From Mediterraneibacter agrestimuris (GTDB lineage: Bacteria; Bacillota; Clostridia; Lachnospirales; Lachnospiraceae): DNA of 55,613 nt. The notes below the pieces were generated by a model that worked only from the letters and a program-made list of their open reading frames with translations, made no database searches and was not told the origin of the DNA. The stretch covers positions 1 to 55,613 of the forward strand of contig NZ_CALPDG010000022.1 of the NCBI RefSeq assembly GCF_943193195.1, given 5' to 3'. Position numbers and translations under genes: made by a program. Positions 33,896 to 42,629 of this stretch are shown here, one piece after another; position 1 is the stretch's first letter, and each line of letters opens with the position of its first letter.

Positions 33896-35263
33896 CTAAT
33901 TTAATTTAACATTCAGATAATTCCGTCCTGACAATGTTTTATTAAATGCCAAGAAACAAACGATCAGTATACATCCCACGGCAAATCCGATCCAATTCAG
34001 ACAGGCAGTCAAAACCAAAAGCATCAGACGCATAAATTTCAAGGCATAACCCAGTTCAAAATTGGGCTGCGTATAATTCGCAACCGCTACAAATGCCATT
34101 CCCAGCATAATCTCACTGTTAAACCAGCCGGAGGATACTGAAAACTCACCCATCACAAGACCTGCAATTACACTGAGAGGCGTACTGAGCATACTGGGCG
34201 TATTAAGCGCTGCAAGCCGCAAACCGTCAATGGCAAGCTCTAGTATAAGGAACTGCCAGATCAAAGGCACATAAACCGGTTCCCTTACAATCGTAAACTG
34301 GAACATATCCGGCACCCAGTCCACATTCTGCATAAACAACAGATATAGCGGAGTCAGAAAAACAGTTCCGATTGTGATCAGCGCGCGGGAAAACTTCAAG
34401 TATACTCCCGTAATCGTTGGAAAATAATAGTCGTTCGCCTCTTCCACCATATCCAGAATAGACGTTGGCAGTATCATCGCCGATGGAGAATTGTCCACCA
34501 GAATCACAACTTTTCCCTCCAGCAGACAGGCTGCAGACGTGTCCGGGCGTTCTGTAAACTTAAATTTGGGAAACGGATTAAACCATTTTCGTTTAAACAA
34601 AGCGTCTGCAAGGCTCTGCTGATTCATCCGCAGATCATCAATTTCCAGCGACTTTATTCGTTTCATCAGATTGTCGAGCAATGCCTGATCCACCCGGTCT
34701 TTCATATAGCATACGGCAATGTCCGTCCGGGAAGTCTGCCCCGCCTCAACCATTTCCATCACAAGATGCGGATCCCTAATACGTCGTCTTATCAATGCTG
34801 TATTAAAAACGATCGTTTCTACAAATCCATCTCTGGAACCTCTTAAAGACTTATCCTTATCCGGTTCGTCCACACTTCTAGCCGGATATGTGCGGCAGTC
34901 AATGGCAATACACACCTCATATCCGCTGATGAACAGACATGTTGCGCCTGACAGCACATTGCGGAGTACCTCATCAAAACTTTGCAGCACGTCCACCTCC
35001 ACATAAGGAACATACCTTCTGGCAAATGTAGTTGCATCCACAGGCATATCCTCTTCTTTCACTCCAAAAAAAGAATCCATGATCTTCAGCATGGATTCAT
35101 CTTTTGTAAATCCATCAATGAAATAAAACACTGCCGCTCTCCCGCCGATCTCTATATCCCGGCGCACAATATCAAAACTATCTTTGACAGGAAGCACCTG
35201 TTCCATGTATGCAATGTTCTCCTCAAATAACGAACTGACTTTTTTCTCATTCTTTTTAATCAT
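33896..35263 (-). CDS. GerA-family spore germination protein, SpoVAF-like
   Basis: Membrane protein of the germinant-receptor A-subunit family. The 455 residues have a soluble N-terminal domain (about 1-270) containing GSRDGFVETIVFNTALIRRRIRDP, a family hallmark, and a C-terminal membrane domain with about five segments (about 285-445; PSAMILPTSILDMVEEANDYYFPT opens it). It resembles SpoVAF more than a complete GerA subunit, but no gerB, gerC or spoVA genes are next to it. ATG at 35263 follows AGGATAGGA. A forespore-type promoter lies about 100 bases upstream. It indicates that the organism belongs to a sporulating lineage. Confidence 0.88.
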   Translation of the reverse strand: MIKKNEKKVSSLFEENIAYMEQVLPVKDSFDIVRRDIEIGGRAAVFYFIDGFTKDESMLKIMDSFFGVKEEDMPVDATTFARRYVPYVEVDVLQSFDEVLRNVLSGATCLFISGYEVCIAIDCRTYPARSVDEPDKDKSLRGSRDGFVETIVFNTALIRRRIRDPHLVMEMVEAGQTSRTDIAVCYMKDRVDQALLDNLMKRIKSLEIDDLRMNQQSLADALFKRKWFNPFPKFKFTERPDTSAACLLEGKVVILVDNSPSAMILPTSILDMVEEANDYYFPTITGVYLKFSRALITIGTVFLTPLYLLFMQNVDWVPDMFQFTIVREPVYVPLIWQFLILELAIDGLRLAALNTPSMLSTPLSVIAGLVMGEFSVSSGWFNSEIMLGMAFVAVANYTQPNFELGYALKFMRLMLLVLTACLNWIGFAVGCILIVCFLAFNKTLSGRNYLNVKLN

Positions 35264-35363
35264 GGGAATCCTATCCTTTCCAAAAAATCTCTGACATACA
35301 CTACATTTCTTTAAATTACGTATTACCTGCAATTTTCTGCCAGAAATTCTGCTTACTGTGAGA

Positions 35364-35393
35364 TAGTATATCCCCTATTTTAGAAAATATTCT
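35364..35393 (-). promoter_or_regulatory. Candidate sigma-G/sigma-F promoter of the germination gene
   Basis: Minus strand AGAATA (35388-35393), 17-base spacer, TATACTA (35364-35370). Compare the sigma-G consensus TGAATA and CATACTA: one mismatch in each box. Position and gene function agree, but TATACT is also an acceptable sigma-A -10. Confidence 0.5.
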
Positions 35394-35428
35394 GCTCTGT
35401 TCTTACAACACTATACTGACTTCCATAC

Positions 35429-35938
35429 TCACTTTGTAGTACTTCCGAATCCTCCGTTTCGCACATCCGCCGCATCATCGTCCATAGTAATCCCGTACTC
35501 CACAAAGATTCCCTGCATAAAGCCATCTCCCGCTTTGATTTCAACCTTCTTTCCTTCATTGCTGTCATTTGTAATTTTTGCAAACATATGTCCCTCATTG
35601 TCAGAAAAGAAATAATCACTGTCAATAATTCCAACCGTATTATTAAGCTGCAGGCGGTATTTAAAACCCAGTCCGCTTCTTGGATAACACTTCAAAACCC
35701 AGTTGTTTTCCATTTCTACCCGGATACCTGTCGGAATCTTAATTGTCTCTCCCGGCACAAGGATAATCTTCACCGGAGCAAAAAAATCATATCCCGCCGA
35801 ACCTGCGGTTGCCCGTTTCGGCAGCTTGATATCCTCATAAATCCCATGGATATCATCTCCATTTTCGCCAAATGTATCCATCCAGTCCTTTTGAAACTGT
35901 TCTTCGCTTACTTTATGAAACTTTGCAATTCTCTGCAT
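35429..35938 (-). CDS. dut: dUTP diphosphatase (trimeric dUTPase family)
   Basis: Hydrolyses dUTP to dUMP. In the 169 residues the five dUTPase motifs are visible: GSAGYDFFAP (I), PRSGLG (II), VGIIDSDY (III), GDGFMQGIF (IV) and the C-terminal RNGGFGSTTK (V). An N-terminal extension of about 45 residues precedes motif I, and a small insertion (FFSDNEGHM) follows motif III; both are seen in Firmicutes members. The start at 35938 has AGGAG upstream. The gene is alone with the germination gene downstream. Confidence 0.9.
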   Translation of the reverse strand: MQRIAKFHKVSEEQFQKDWMDTFGENGDDIHGIYEDIKLPKRATAGSAGYDFFAPVKIILVPGETIKIPTGIRVEMENNWVLKCYPRSGLGFKYRLQLNNTVGIIDSDYFFSDNEGHMFAKITNDSNEGKKVEIKAGDGFMQGIFVEYGITMDDDAADVRNGGFGSTTK

Positions 35939-36086
35939 ATCCGTTATTCTCCTGTCCTAATCTTTTATGCTTGATTATATCCTGATTCCACCAAATTGTC
36001 ACTAAACATTTTCAACTTCTTTCCTCTTTTATTTTAATATGTATTAGTGTATAATTAATTTGTATTTTTCAAGGAGAGCACAAACC

Positions 36087-36872
36087 ATGTACCAAATTTT
36101 AATCGTAGATGACGAATATGAGATCCGTAATGGACTCTGCAAATATTTCCCATGGAATGCCGCTGGTTTTACTGTAGCCGGACAGGTAGAGAATGGTCGT
36201 GAAGCATTGGATTTTCTACATCACAATCATGTAGATCTTGTCCTGTGCGATATTATGATGCCTGTTATAAACGGAATCGAACTTGCCGAATTAATCCGCA
36301 AAGAGTTTCCTTCTGTAAAGGTATGTTTCCTGACTGCACACAAAGATTTTGAATTTGCACAAAAAGCCATTTCACTTAATGTCATACAATACATTTTAAA
36401 ATCTGCCTCTTCTACAGAACTGCTGCATATATTTCACGAAATAAAAAACGAACTGGACAAGTCTATAGCCCAGCAGTCTTCTCTGTTTCATCCGGCAGAT
36501 TCAGACTCCGAGAAAAATCTTCACACAAGAGATGCTCAGATTTTGAATGAGATCCGACAATATGTATATGATAATTATGCCACTGCGGATCTGAATTCTG
36601 TGGCATCCAAAGTGTATATGTCACCAAATTATGTCAGCAGATTATTTAAAGAACTGACAAACCAGAATTTTTCTGATTTTCTCTTAGATGTTAAAATGCA
36701 AGAGGCAGAAAAACTTCTGAATGACCCTCACAACAGAATCTATGAAATCAGTGAAACGCTGGGATACAAATACGTCAAAAACTTCTCCCGGGCTTTCCAT
36801 GATTATTTTGGAATCAGTCCCAGAGATTACAGGAACGGAAAAGCGCCGCTGATCGTACATGCAAAAAAATAA
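36087..36872 (+). CDS. YesN-type response regulator with AraC DNA-binding domain
   Basis: Partner of the following histidine kinase. The 261 residues have a receiver domain (about 1-120; IVDDEYEIRNGL, phospho-acceptor in LVLCDIMMPVING) and a C-terminal AraC/XylS double helix-turn-helix (about 155-258; VASKVYMSPNYVSRLFKEL and ISETLGYKYVKNFSRAFHDYFGISPRDYR). ATG at 36087 is preceded by AAGGAG; the frame start at 36060 is too early. YesN-type regulators usually activate a nearby carbohydrate locus; here the convergent redox operon at 38.7-49.2 kb is the obvious candidate target. Convergent placement does not prove it. Confidence 0.92.
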   Translation: MYQILIVDDEYEIRNGLCKYFPWNAAGFTVAGQVENGREALDFLHHNHVDLVLCDIMMPVINGIELAELIRKEFPSVKVCFLTAHKDFEFAQKAISLNVIQYILKSASSTELLHIFHEIKNELDKSIAQQSSLFHPADSDSEKNLHTRDAQILNEIRQYVYDNYATADLNSVASKVYMSPNYVSRLFKELTNQNFSDFLLDVKMQEAEKLLNDPHNRIYEISETLGYKYVKNFSRAFHDYFGISPRDYRNGKAPLIVHAKK

Positions 36873-36874
36873 TT

Positions 36875-38683
36875 ATGAGACCTCGTACATTTTTAAAAAC
36901 ATTCCTGCTTATTATCGTAGCGCTCATTGTTCCGCTGCTGTTGTTTTTTATCGTTACAATTTCGATTACCCAGAACCAGCTCCGAAATACTTCAGAAAGC
37001 GCAAATTATGCTTATCTTCAACAGATTCGTTTCAATACGGATCTAATTTTGAACCAAATCGATCAGCTTTCTCTTTCTTTTGATCTGAACAGTGAGATTG
37101 GTTTTCAACTTGATCAATGCCTGCAGCAAAAAGGATCCTCCTACGCAACGACTCAGGCTCTCAGCATCATTCAGGCATTTGCCTCCTCAGAATCCATATC
37201 CAGACCGTATATTCAGAGTGTCTACATTTATTTTGACTATTCATCTGAACGTTTCTTTTCGTTCAGAGAGGGGGTTAAATCTGTGAAAAATGCTACTGAT
37301 ACCGCATGGATTGAAAGTTATCAGAATCAGAATCCTGATACACATCTCTGGACAGAAATCCGTGATGTTTATCCATCTTCTGTAGGAGCATCTACATCTG
37401 TAGTCTCTATATATCGTCGTACTGTATCTCGTCCCGGTGTCATCGTTATGAATCTCTTTCCTCAATATATTGAGGATGGATTCTATACAAACAGTACTTC
37501 CGAAAGTACACCATACATTGTCGTACTGAATGAAAACGGAGAGGTTGCATTTCAAAATGACCTCTGCCCTTTCGAGAACAACATAGATCTGAGTACTATA
37601 ATGGAACAAAAAGATGAAACTTTTTCTGTCCATCTAGAGGGCAAGCCTTATAATATCCACAGACTGGCTTCTGATCAACTCAACTGGACCTATCTGGCTA
37701 TTGTCCCTCAAGAATCTCTGTATCTTTTGTCCACTCAGATTAAGTCTACTTTTTGGATTGTTTTACTGCTTTGTCTGTTGCTTGGTATGCTCTTAGCCGT
37801 TCTGTTTACTTATCGGAATTACCGGCAGATGAAAAGTATTATGCAGTTATTTGAGGCTGCCGAAGCTGAAGAGCCGCTTCCGCCAACCCGGTCGATGTAT
37901 ATGCAGGACGAATATACCATATTAACAGACACTCTGATTAAAACATTTATCGAACAGCGATACATGCGCCTCGCTGTGTCAGAAAGGCTATTTCATATGA
38001 AAGTGTTGGAATTACAGGCTTTACAGGCTCAGATTAATCCTCATTTTCTAGTAAATACACTAAAAAATATATACTGGATGTCCTGTTCTCTGACCGATGG
38101 TCCAAACAAAGTCAGCGAAATGATAGATGTTCTGTCTAGCATGCTTTACTACTCACTCCGCAACCCATTTGTCATGGTACCTTTAGAGGAAGAGATTATG
38201 CAGACACGTAATTATCTGCAAATCCAAATGACTCGCTATCCTAATAAGTTTACGACAGATTTTCAATATGATGACAATATCCTGCAAGAAAAAACTCTCC
38301 GCTTGATTTTACAGCCGATTATTGAGAACAGCATTCAGCATGGATTTTTACCGAAAGGCGGAAAAGGTCATATTAAGGTCCACATCAAACGTGTGGAAAA
38401 CCATCTCATCTTCACCGTCTCCGACAACGGAGCCGGCATGAACAAAGAAACTCTTGAAAAACTAAAAAGACGACTGTGCTCCGATTCCATTCCAGAACAG
38501 GAAATCCGGCATATCGGTCTTCTGAATACCGCAAAACGTCTGTCCTTAAGATATGGAAACCATGCTCAGATACTAATCAAAAGCAAATATGGTTCAGGAA
38601 CTTCCATTACTTTAAAAATCCCAACAGAAGATTCTAAACTATTATTAGATCCTGACGTATTACTGCAGGAGAATCCTGAGTAG
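36875..38683 (+). CDS. YesM-type sensor histidine kinase
   Basis: Membrane sensor of the YesMN pair. The 602 residues have TM1 (about 9-31), an extracellular Cache-like sensor domain (about 32-290), TM2 (about 292-312), a HAMP-like linker, a His_kinase domain with the phospho-accepting His390 in QAQINPHFLVNTLKNIYWMS, and an HATPase_c domain (about 485-590; LQPIIENSIQHG, VSDNGAGM). It starts two bases after the yesN stop, so the pair is coupled. The ligand is presumably an extracellular saccharide or glycoside, by family precedent. Confidence 0.93.
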   Translation: MRPRTFLKTFLLIIVALIVPLLLFFIVTISITQNQLRNTSESANYAYLQQIRFNTDLILNQIDQLSLSFDLNSEIGFQLDQCLQQKGSSYATTQALSIIQAFASSESISRPYIQSVYIYFDYSSERFFSFREGVKSVKNATDTAWIESYQNQNPDTHLWTEIRDVYPSSVGASTSVVSIYRRTVSRPGVIVMNLFPQYIEDGFYTNSTSESTPYIVVLNENGEVAFQNDLCPFENNIDLSTIMEQKDETFSVHLEGKPYNIHRLASDQLNWTYLAIVPQESLYLLSTQIKSTFWIVLLLCLLLGMLLAVLFTYRNYRQMKSIMQLFEAAEAEEPLPPTRSMYMQDEYTILTDTLIKTFIEQRYMRLAVSERLFHMKVLELQALQAQINPHFLVNTLKNIYWMSCSLTDGPNKVSEMIDVLSSMLYYSLRNPFVMVPLEEEIMQTRNYLQIQMTRYPNKFTTDFQYDDNILQEKTLRLILQPIIENSIQHGFLPKGGKGHIKVHIKRVENHLIFTVSDNGAGMNKETLEKLKRRLCSDSIPEQEIRHIGLLNTAKRLSLRYGNHAQILIKSKYGSGTSITLKIPTEDSKLLLDPDVLLQENPE

Positions 38684-38695
38684 TCTGCTATAAAC

Positions 38696-38742
38696 AAAAA
38701 GAACGGTCAAGTGACTCTGCCTTGTCACCTTTCCGTTCTTTC
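38696..38742. terminator. Bidirectional terminator between yesM and the redox operon
   Basis: AAAGAACGG pairs with CCGTTCTTT and an inner GTGAC pairs with GTCAC. It separates the convergent transcripts. Confidence 0.85.
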
Positions 38743-38749
38743 TGTCATG

Positions 38750-39832
38750 TCATACCAATTTTACTGTTTCCATATCCTCACTTGAGAAATTTTTCAAAGG
38801 AAGTTCCACCGGATTTCCTGTCTTCTGGCTTTTGTAAATTGCAAGGACAATTTCCAGTGCGTTCCGCCCGGCTTTAGCATCTACACAAGGCTGTCGGTGT
38901 TCTTTTATTGCAGATATGACGTCCGCATACAACCGCCCATGTCCGTTTCCATAGATATTAATGGTTCTTTCATCCAGTGTTTTTATCTCTCTGTCCGTAT
39001 TATCTCCTTCTGCAAATTCCCAATAATCTACCCGGTTTGCCGATGTGCCGCTGATTTTCACAGTTCCTTTCTCTCCGCAAAACAACAGGCATTCCTCCAG
39101 ATCATCTCTATAGATATTAGTAGTACCCTCGATTTCAGCAATCACTCCATTTTCAAACTCTACAATTGCCATTCCTGCATCCTCCGCCTCAAGATAAGGA
39201 TGCTGCCGCTGACGAGTCACTCCATATACTCTGACAGGTTTTGCATCTATCAGCCAGACCAACAGATCAATTCCATGAATACACTGATTCATCAGACATC
39301 CCCCATCCAATTTCCATGTACCGCGCCATGGAGCCTGCTTATAATATGCTTCGTCCCGGAACCAGCGGACATGAACTGCCCCATGACTTAGTTTCCCGAA
39401 TCTTCCTGTCTCTCTTGCGCGGCGCACTGCCTGTATGGCCTCATTAAATCTGTTTTGATGGCATACGGACACCACTATCCCATGTTCTTCACTTTTCCGG
39501 ATAATTTTCTCTGCATCTTCCATATTCATTGCAATTGGTTTCTCTATCATGATATTTACTCCAGATTCCATACAATCCAGCGCAATCTGCGCATGAAGAC
39601 CACTCTCTGTTGCAATCGCGCATAGTTCAAGTTCTGGATGTTCAAAAAGCATCTCTTTATAATCACAATAACGTAAAATATCTGTATCATGTTCCAGATG
39701 AAACTTGCATAAAAGTTCCTCCATATGCTCTTCATCAATATCACACACTGCAGTTAATTCCAGATTATTCTCAATTGCCGCCTTTATATGATTTTCAGCA
39801 ATTCTGCCACATCCGATCAATGCATATTTCAT
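38750..39832 (-). CDS. Gfo/Idh/MocA family dehydrogenase
   Basis: Probable NAD(P)-dependent sugar or cyclitol oxidoreductase. The 360 residues have an N-terminal Rossmann domain (ALIGCGRIAENHIKAA at 3-18, MIEKPIAMN with the EKP lysine near 97) and a C-terminal alpha/beta domain with GGGCLMNQCIHGIDLLVWL-like sequence, where the conserved histidine of the active site lies (here DGGCLMNQCIHGIDLL). This fold oxidises a hydroxyl, often at C3 of a sugar, to a ketone. Last gene of the operon, 46 bases after the flavoprotein gene, with AAAGGAGG upstream. In gut C-glycoside-cleaving loci a member of this family makes the 3-keto glycoside; that parallel is suggestive only. Confidence 0.9.
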   Translation of the reverse strand: MKYALIGCGRIAENHIKAAIENNLELTAVCDIDEEHMEELLCKFHLEHDTDILRYCDYKEMLFEHPELELCAIATESGLHAQIALDCMESGVNIMIEKPIAMNMEDAEKIIRKSEEHGIVVSVCHQNRFNEAIQAVRRARETGRFGKLSHGAVHVRWFRDEAYYKQAPWRGTWKLDGGCLMNQCIHGIDLLVWLIDAKPVRVYGVTRQRQHPYLEAEDAGMAIVEFENGVIAEIEGTTNIYRDDLEECLLFCGEKGTVKISGTSANRVDYWEFAEGDNTDREIKTLDERTINIYGNGHGRLYADVISAIKEHRQPCVDAKAGRNALEIVLAIYKSQKTGNPVELPLKNFSSEDMETVKLV

Positions 39833-39878
39833 CCAAACCCTCCTTTCTGCCGCTTGATATCAGCACAGCATCGCTTCA

Positions 39879-41840
39879 TCAATATACATTTCCATTTTCA
39901 CGATAAGAACGCCAGATATTTTCAAAAAAATCTTCCTCTTCAGGTATCGGATTTACCGTTCTCCAGCATGCTTCACATCTGCCGTCCAGATAACTGATTT
40001 CCTGAATCATATTGCTTCTTGACTGGTCATCCAGTGTAAAACAAAATAGTTCTGGAAGCTGTTCGGAAGATTTTTTTCCATTTGGATCCAAGTACAGAGC
40101 GCTTCCTCTGCTCTTGCCTCCACTATCCATATAATCAGCCATTGCACTTAAATATACATACTGAGCAATCAACATATCCCTCAAGCGGTACACACGCTCC
40201 AATTGCTTAGAACTGTCGATATATACGAGAGATTTCAGATCCTCCAGTTCCTGTTTCACCTCGGACAAAGCCCCGGCAATTCCTTCCCGGCTCCGGATTG
40301 CCCCTGCGTTCCGGCTCATACGCCTTCCTGCATGCTCCCAGAGTTCATCCACTCTCATACTACCCTTTTCAAAAGCTGCAACGGCCAGTGCAGACATTTT
40401 TTCTGCTGCCTTTTGCACAAGTTCCTCAAAATCTTTTTCCATTTCTGGTGTTTTGATATATCGCACCGCAATATACTGCGCTGCACGTGCCGAACCTGCC
40501 TGCCCTGAATTCAAAGCACTTCCGCCCGGACGATAAACGCCATGGCTTCCCGCCACTTCACCTACAGCAAAAAAGTGCGGAACATTGGTCTCCCACCAGG
40601 CATTCATTGCCAGCCCACCGTTATTGTGCTGTGCACAAAGTGCAATTTCCAATACCTGACTGGACAGATTTATACCTCGTTTTTCATAAAACTCTACTGC
40701 CGGTGCATTCATATGCAGCAGCCTTTCATACGGTGTTCCAAAACATGCTTCTGCCTTTTCCAGATATTCTCTCGCCTCATCCGAAAGCAGTGTATAGTCC
40801 ACCTCCGTGTCTCCCGGATTATTCCTGAAATCCAGATATATCTTGCGCCCTTTGCAAGTTTCCATATATACAAGAATATCAATAATAGAGCTTCCTCTAT
40901 CTGCCTTTCTCACATCAAACGGCCATTGATATCCTTTTAAAAATGTATTAGTCAGCAATTCTCTCTTATCTTTAAAATAATCCGACAAAAATTCTCTCTC
41001 ATCACTTCCATCCGGATTTCTTGAAATAAATTTGGGCAGCACCTGCATATAGGTTCCCGACACATTCCATCTGGGATTGACAGATGCCAGGCCAAACTGC
41101 CATTCGGTCAGATTTCTCCCCCTGACACCTGCCTCAAAGGCCAGTCCGCTGGCTCCAAAATGACATGCCGGATACACACTGTCTGCATATATTCCCGCTG
41201 GTCCTCCTGTTGCATAAATAATATTTTCACTGCAAAATGCCACAAATCTCTCTGATACGTTCTCTGCCTTATCCAGATTCAGACACAGGATTCCTCTGTA
41301 TCTATTCTCGTCTCTCAAAATCTGAATCACCTGAAGCTTATCAAAAACGGGAATCTTTTTTTCGTTCACAGCTCTTTCAAGGCACTCCGTCATAATCTTA
41401 GACGTATATGGACCTACCGATGTGGCACGGTTTCTCGGATCATGATCTGTTTTGTAACCAATGTACTCTCCCCAACGATTTTTCGGGAACGGAACTCCCA
41501 GCCCTGCTAATTTTAAAAATCCCTGTACAGAAAGTGCCGCCTCACAAAGTGCGATGTCCCCGTCCATACACTGTCCTGCGAACAGATTATCTGCCATTTC
41601 ACGTACACTGTCCGGACTGTTTCCCGAAAGTGTCAGCTTATAATACGTCTGTTTGTCAGAACCAGTATTTCTGGATGTGCCCGCTTTTACATGCTCGGAA
41701 ACTACTGCTATATCATGCTGTCCATAAGAATAGAGACAGTCTGCCGCATTATATCCTGCTGCTCCGGTTCCTACCACTACAGTATTCACGATATACACTT
41801 TTATCTTTCCTGATCCGGTGCTAATACAAGTCTCTTTCAT
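39879..41840 (-). CDS. FAD-dependent fumarate reductase/succinate dehydrogenase-like flavoprotein
   Basis: Large soluble flavoprotein of 653 residues. The FAD site is at the N-terminus (VVVGTGAAGYNAADCLYSYG, about 20-39). IIYATGGPAGIYADSVYP follows mid-protein, and the substrate/FAD region HNNGGLAMNAWWETNVPHFFAVGEVAGSHGVYRPGGSALNSGQ lies at about 425-468. The capping domain and the C-terminal helical region are present. It lacks a signal peptide and heme-binding or flavin-transfer motifs, so it is not a typical respiratory fumarate reductase. Family members of this kind can reduce C=C bonds next to a carbonyl or dehydrogenate their substrates. It follows the SDR gene by 21 bases, with GGAAGGA upstream. 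The substrate is unknown. Confidence 0.87.
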   Translation of the reverse strand: MKETCISTGSGKIKVYIVNTVVVGTGAAGYNAADCLYSYGQHDIAVVSEHVKAGTSRNTGSDKQTYYKLTLSGNSPDSVREMADNLFAGQCMDGDIALCEAALSVQGFLKLAGLGVPFPKNRWGEYIGYKTDHDPRNRATSVGPYTSKIMTECLERAVNEKKIPVFDKLQVIQILRDENRYRGILCLNLDKAENVSERFVAFCSENIIYATGGPAGIYADSVYPACHFGASGLAFEAGVRGRNLTEWQFGLASVNPRWNVSGTYMQVLPKFISRNPDGSDEREFLSDYFKDKRELLTNTFLKGYQWPFDVRKADRGSSIIDILVYMETCKGRKIYLDFRNNPGDTEVDYTLLSDEAREYLEKAEACFGTPYERLLHMNAPAVEFYEKRGINLSSQVLEIALCAQHNNGGLAMNAWWETNVPHFFAVGEVAGSHGVYRPGGSALNSGQAGSARAAQYIAVRYIKTPEMEKDFEELVQKAAEKMSALAVAAFEKGSMRVDELWEHAGRRMSRNAGAIRSREGIAGALSEVKQELEDLKSLVYIDSSKQLERVYRLRDMLIAQYVYLSAMADYMDSGGKSRGSALYLDPNGKKSSEQLPELFCFTLDDQSRSNMIQEISYLDGRCEACWRTVNPIPEEEDFFENIWRSYRENGNVY

Positions 41841-41861
41841 AACCTGTCCTTCCTTCCCATA

Positions 41862-42629
41862 CTATAAACGTTTGATATGGAAACCGCCATCTACGTCTAC
41901 ATAATTTCCTGTTGTATAATTAAACTTATCACTGCAGAAAGCAGACACAACTCCTGCAATATCTTCCGGCATTCCCCATCTTGCAATCGGAAATATTCCA
42001 TCTTCAAACATCTTATTATACTTGTCTCTGACTGTGTCTGTCATATCTGTTGCAATCACACCCGGGCGCACCTCATGCACAAGAATCCCTTCCGAAGCCA
42101 GCCGGTCGGCGTACAATGTTGTCAGCATAGAAACTCCGGCCTTGGCCACACAGTATTCTCCCCTTCCAATAGAAGATACTTCTGCAGAACATGAAGATAT
42201 ATTTACAATGGTTCCCCGTTTTCTGTCAATAAACTCCTGCTTGATCATCTGTTTCGCCACCGCCTGTGTCAGAAACATAGTTCCCTTGGTATTGATTCCT
42301 ACAACACGGTCAAAACTCTCTTCTGTCATCTCCAGCAAATCATTCCGTACTCTGGGTGCCACTCCGGCATTATTCACAAGTACATGAATCCCGCCGAATG
42401 TTTCTGTCGCTGCTTCGATCAGCATATTTCTATCCTTTATACTGCATATATCCCCCTGTACATAAATCCAGGAAGTCCCATCTGCCGTAAGCAGGTCAAA
42501 GTTTTCCTGATAATCTTCCTGACAGTTCATGTCCATAATCACGATCTGGAATCCATCTTTCCCGAGCTGCCGCGCAATTGCAAATCCAATACCTCTTGAA
42601 GCTCCTGTTACAATCGCCGTTCTTTTCAT
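41862..42629 (-). CDS. Short-chain dehydrogenase/reductase
   Basis: A 255-residue classical SDR: cofactor site TGASRGIG (8-15), NNAG (about 88-91), catalytic Ser in IVNISSCSAEVSS (about 142), and YCVAK with Tyr and Lys (about 157-161). It ends with the usual GNYVDVDGGFHIKRL. Asp34 after the second strand (IMDMN) suggests NAD(H) over NADP(H). Such proteins are often labelled 3-oxoacyl-ACP reductase, but no fatty-acid genes are near and the context argues for a sugar- or aglycone-derived ketone/alcohol. Its ATG overlaps the stop of the OYE-type gene, so it is coupled to it. Confidence 0.92.
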   Translation of the reverse strand: MKRTAIVTGASRGIGFAIARQLGKDGFQIVIMDMNCQEDYQENFDLLTADGTSWIYVQGDICSIKDRNMLIEAATETFGGIHVLVNNAGVAPRVRNDLLEMTEESFDRVVGINTKGTMFLTQAVAKQMIKQEFIDRKRGTIVNISSCSAEVSSIGRGEYCVAKAGVSMLTTLYADRLASEGILVHEVRPGVIATDMTDTVRDKYNKMFEDGIFPIARWGMPEDIAGVVSAFCSDKFNYTTGNYVDVDGGFHIKRL

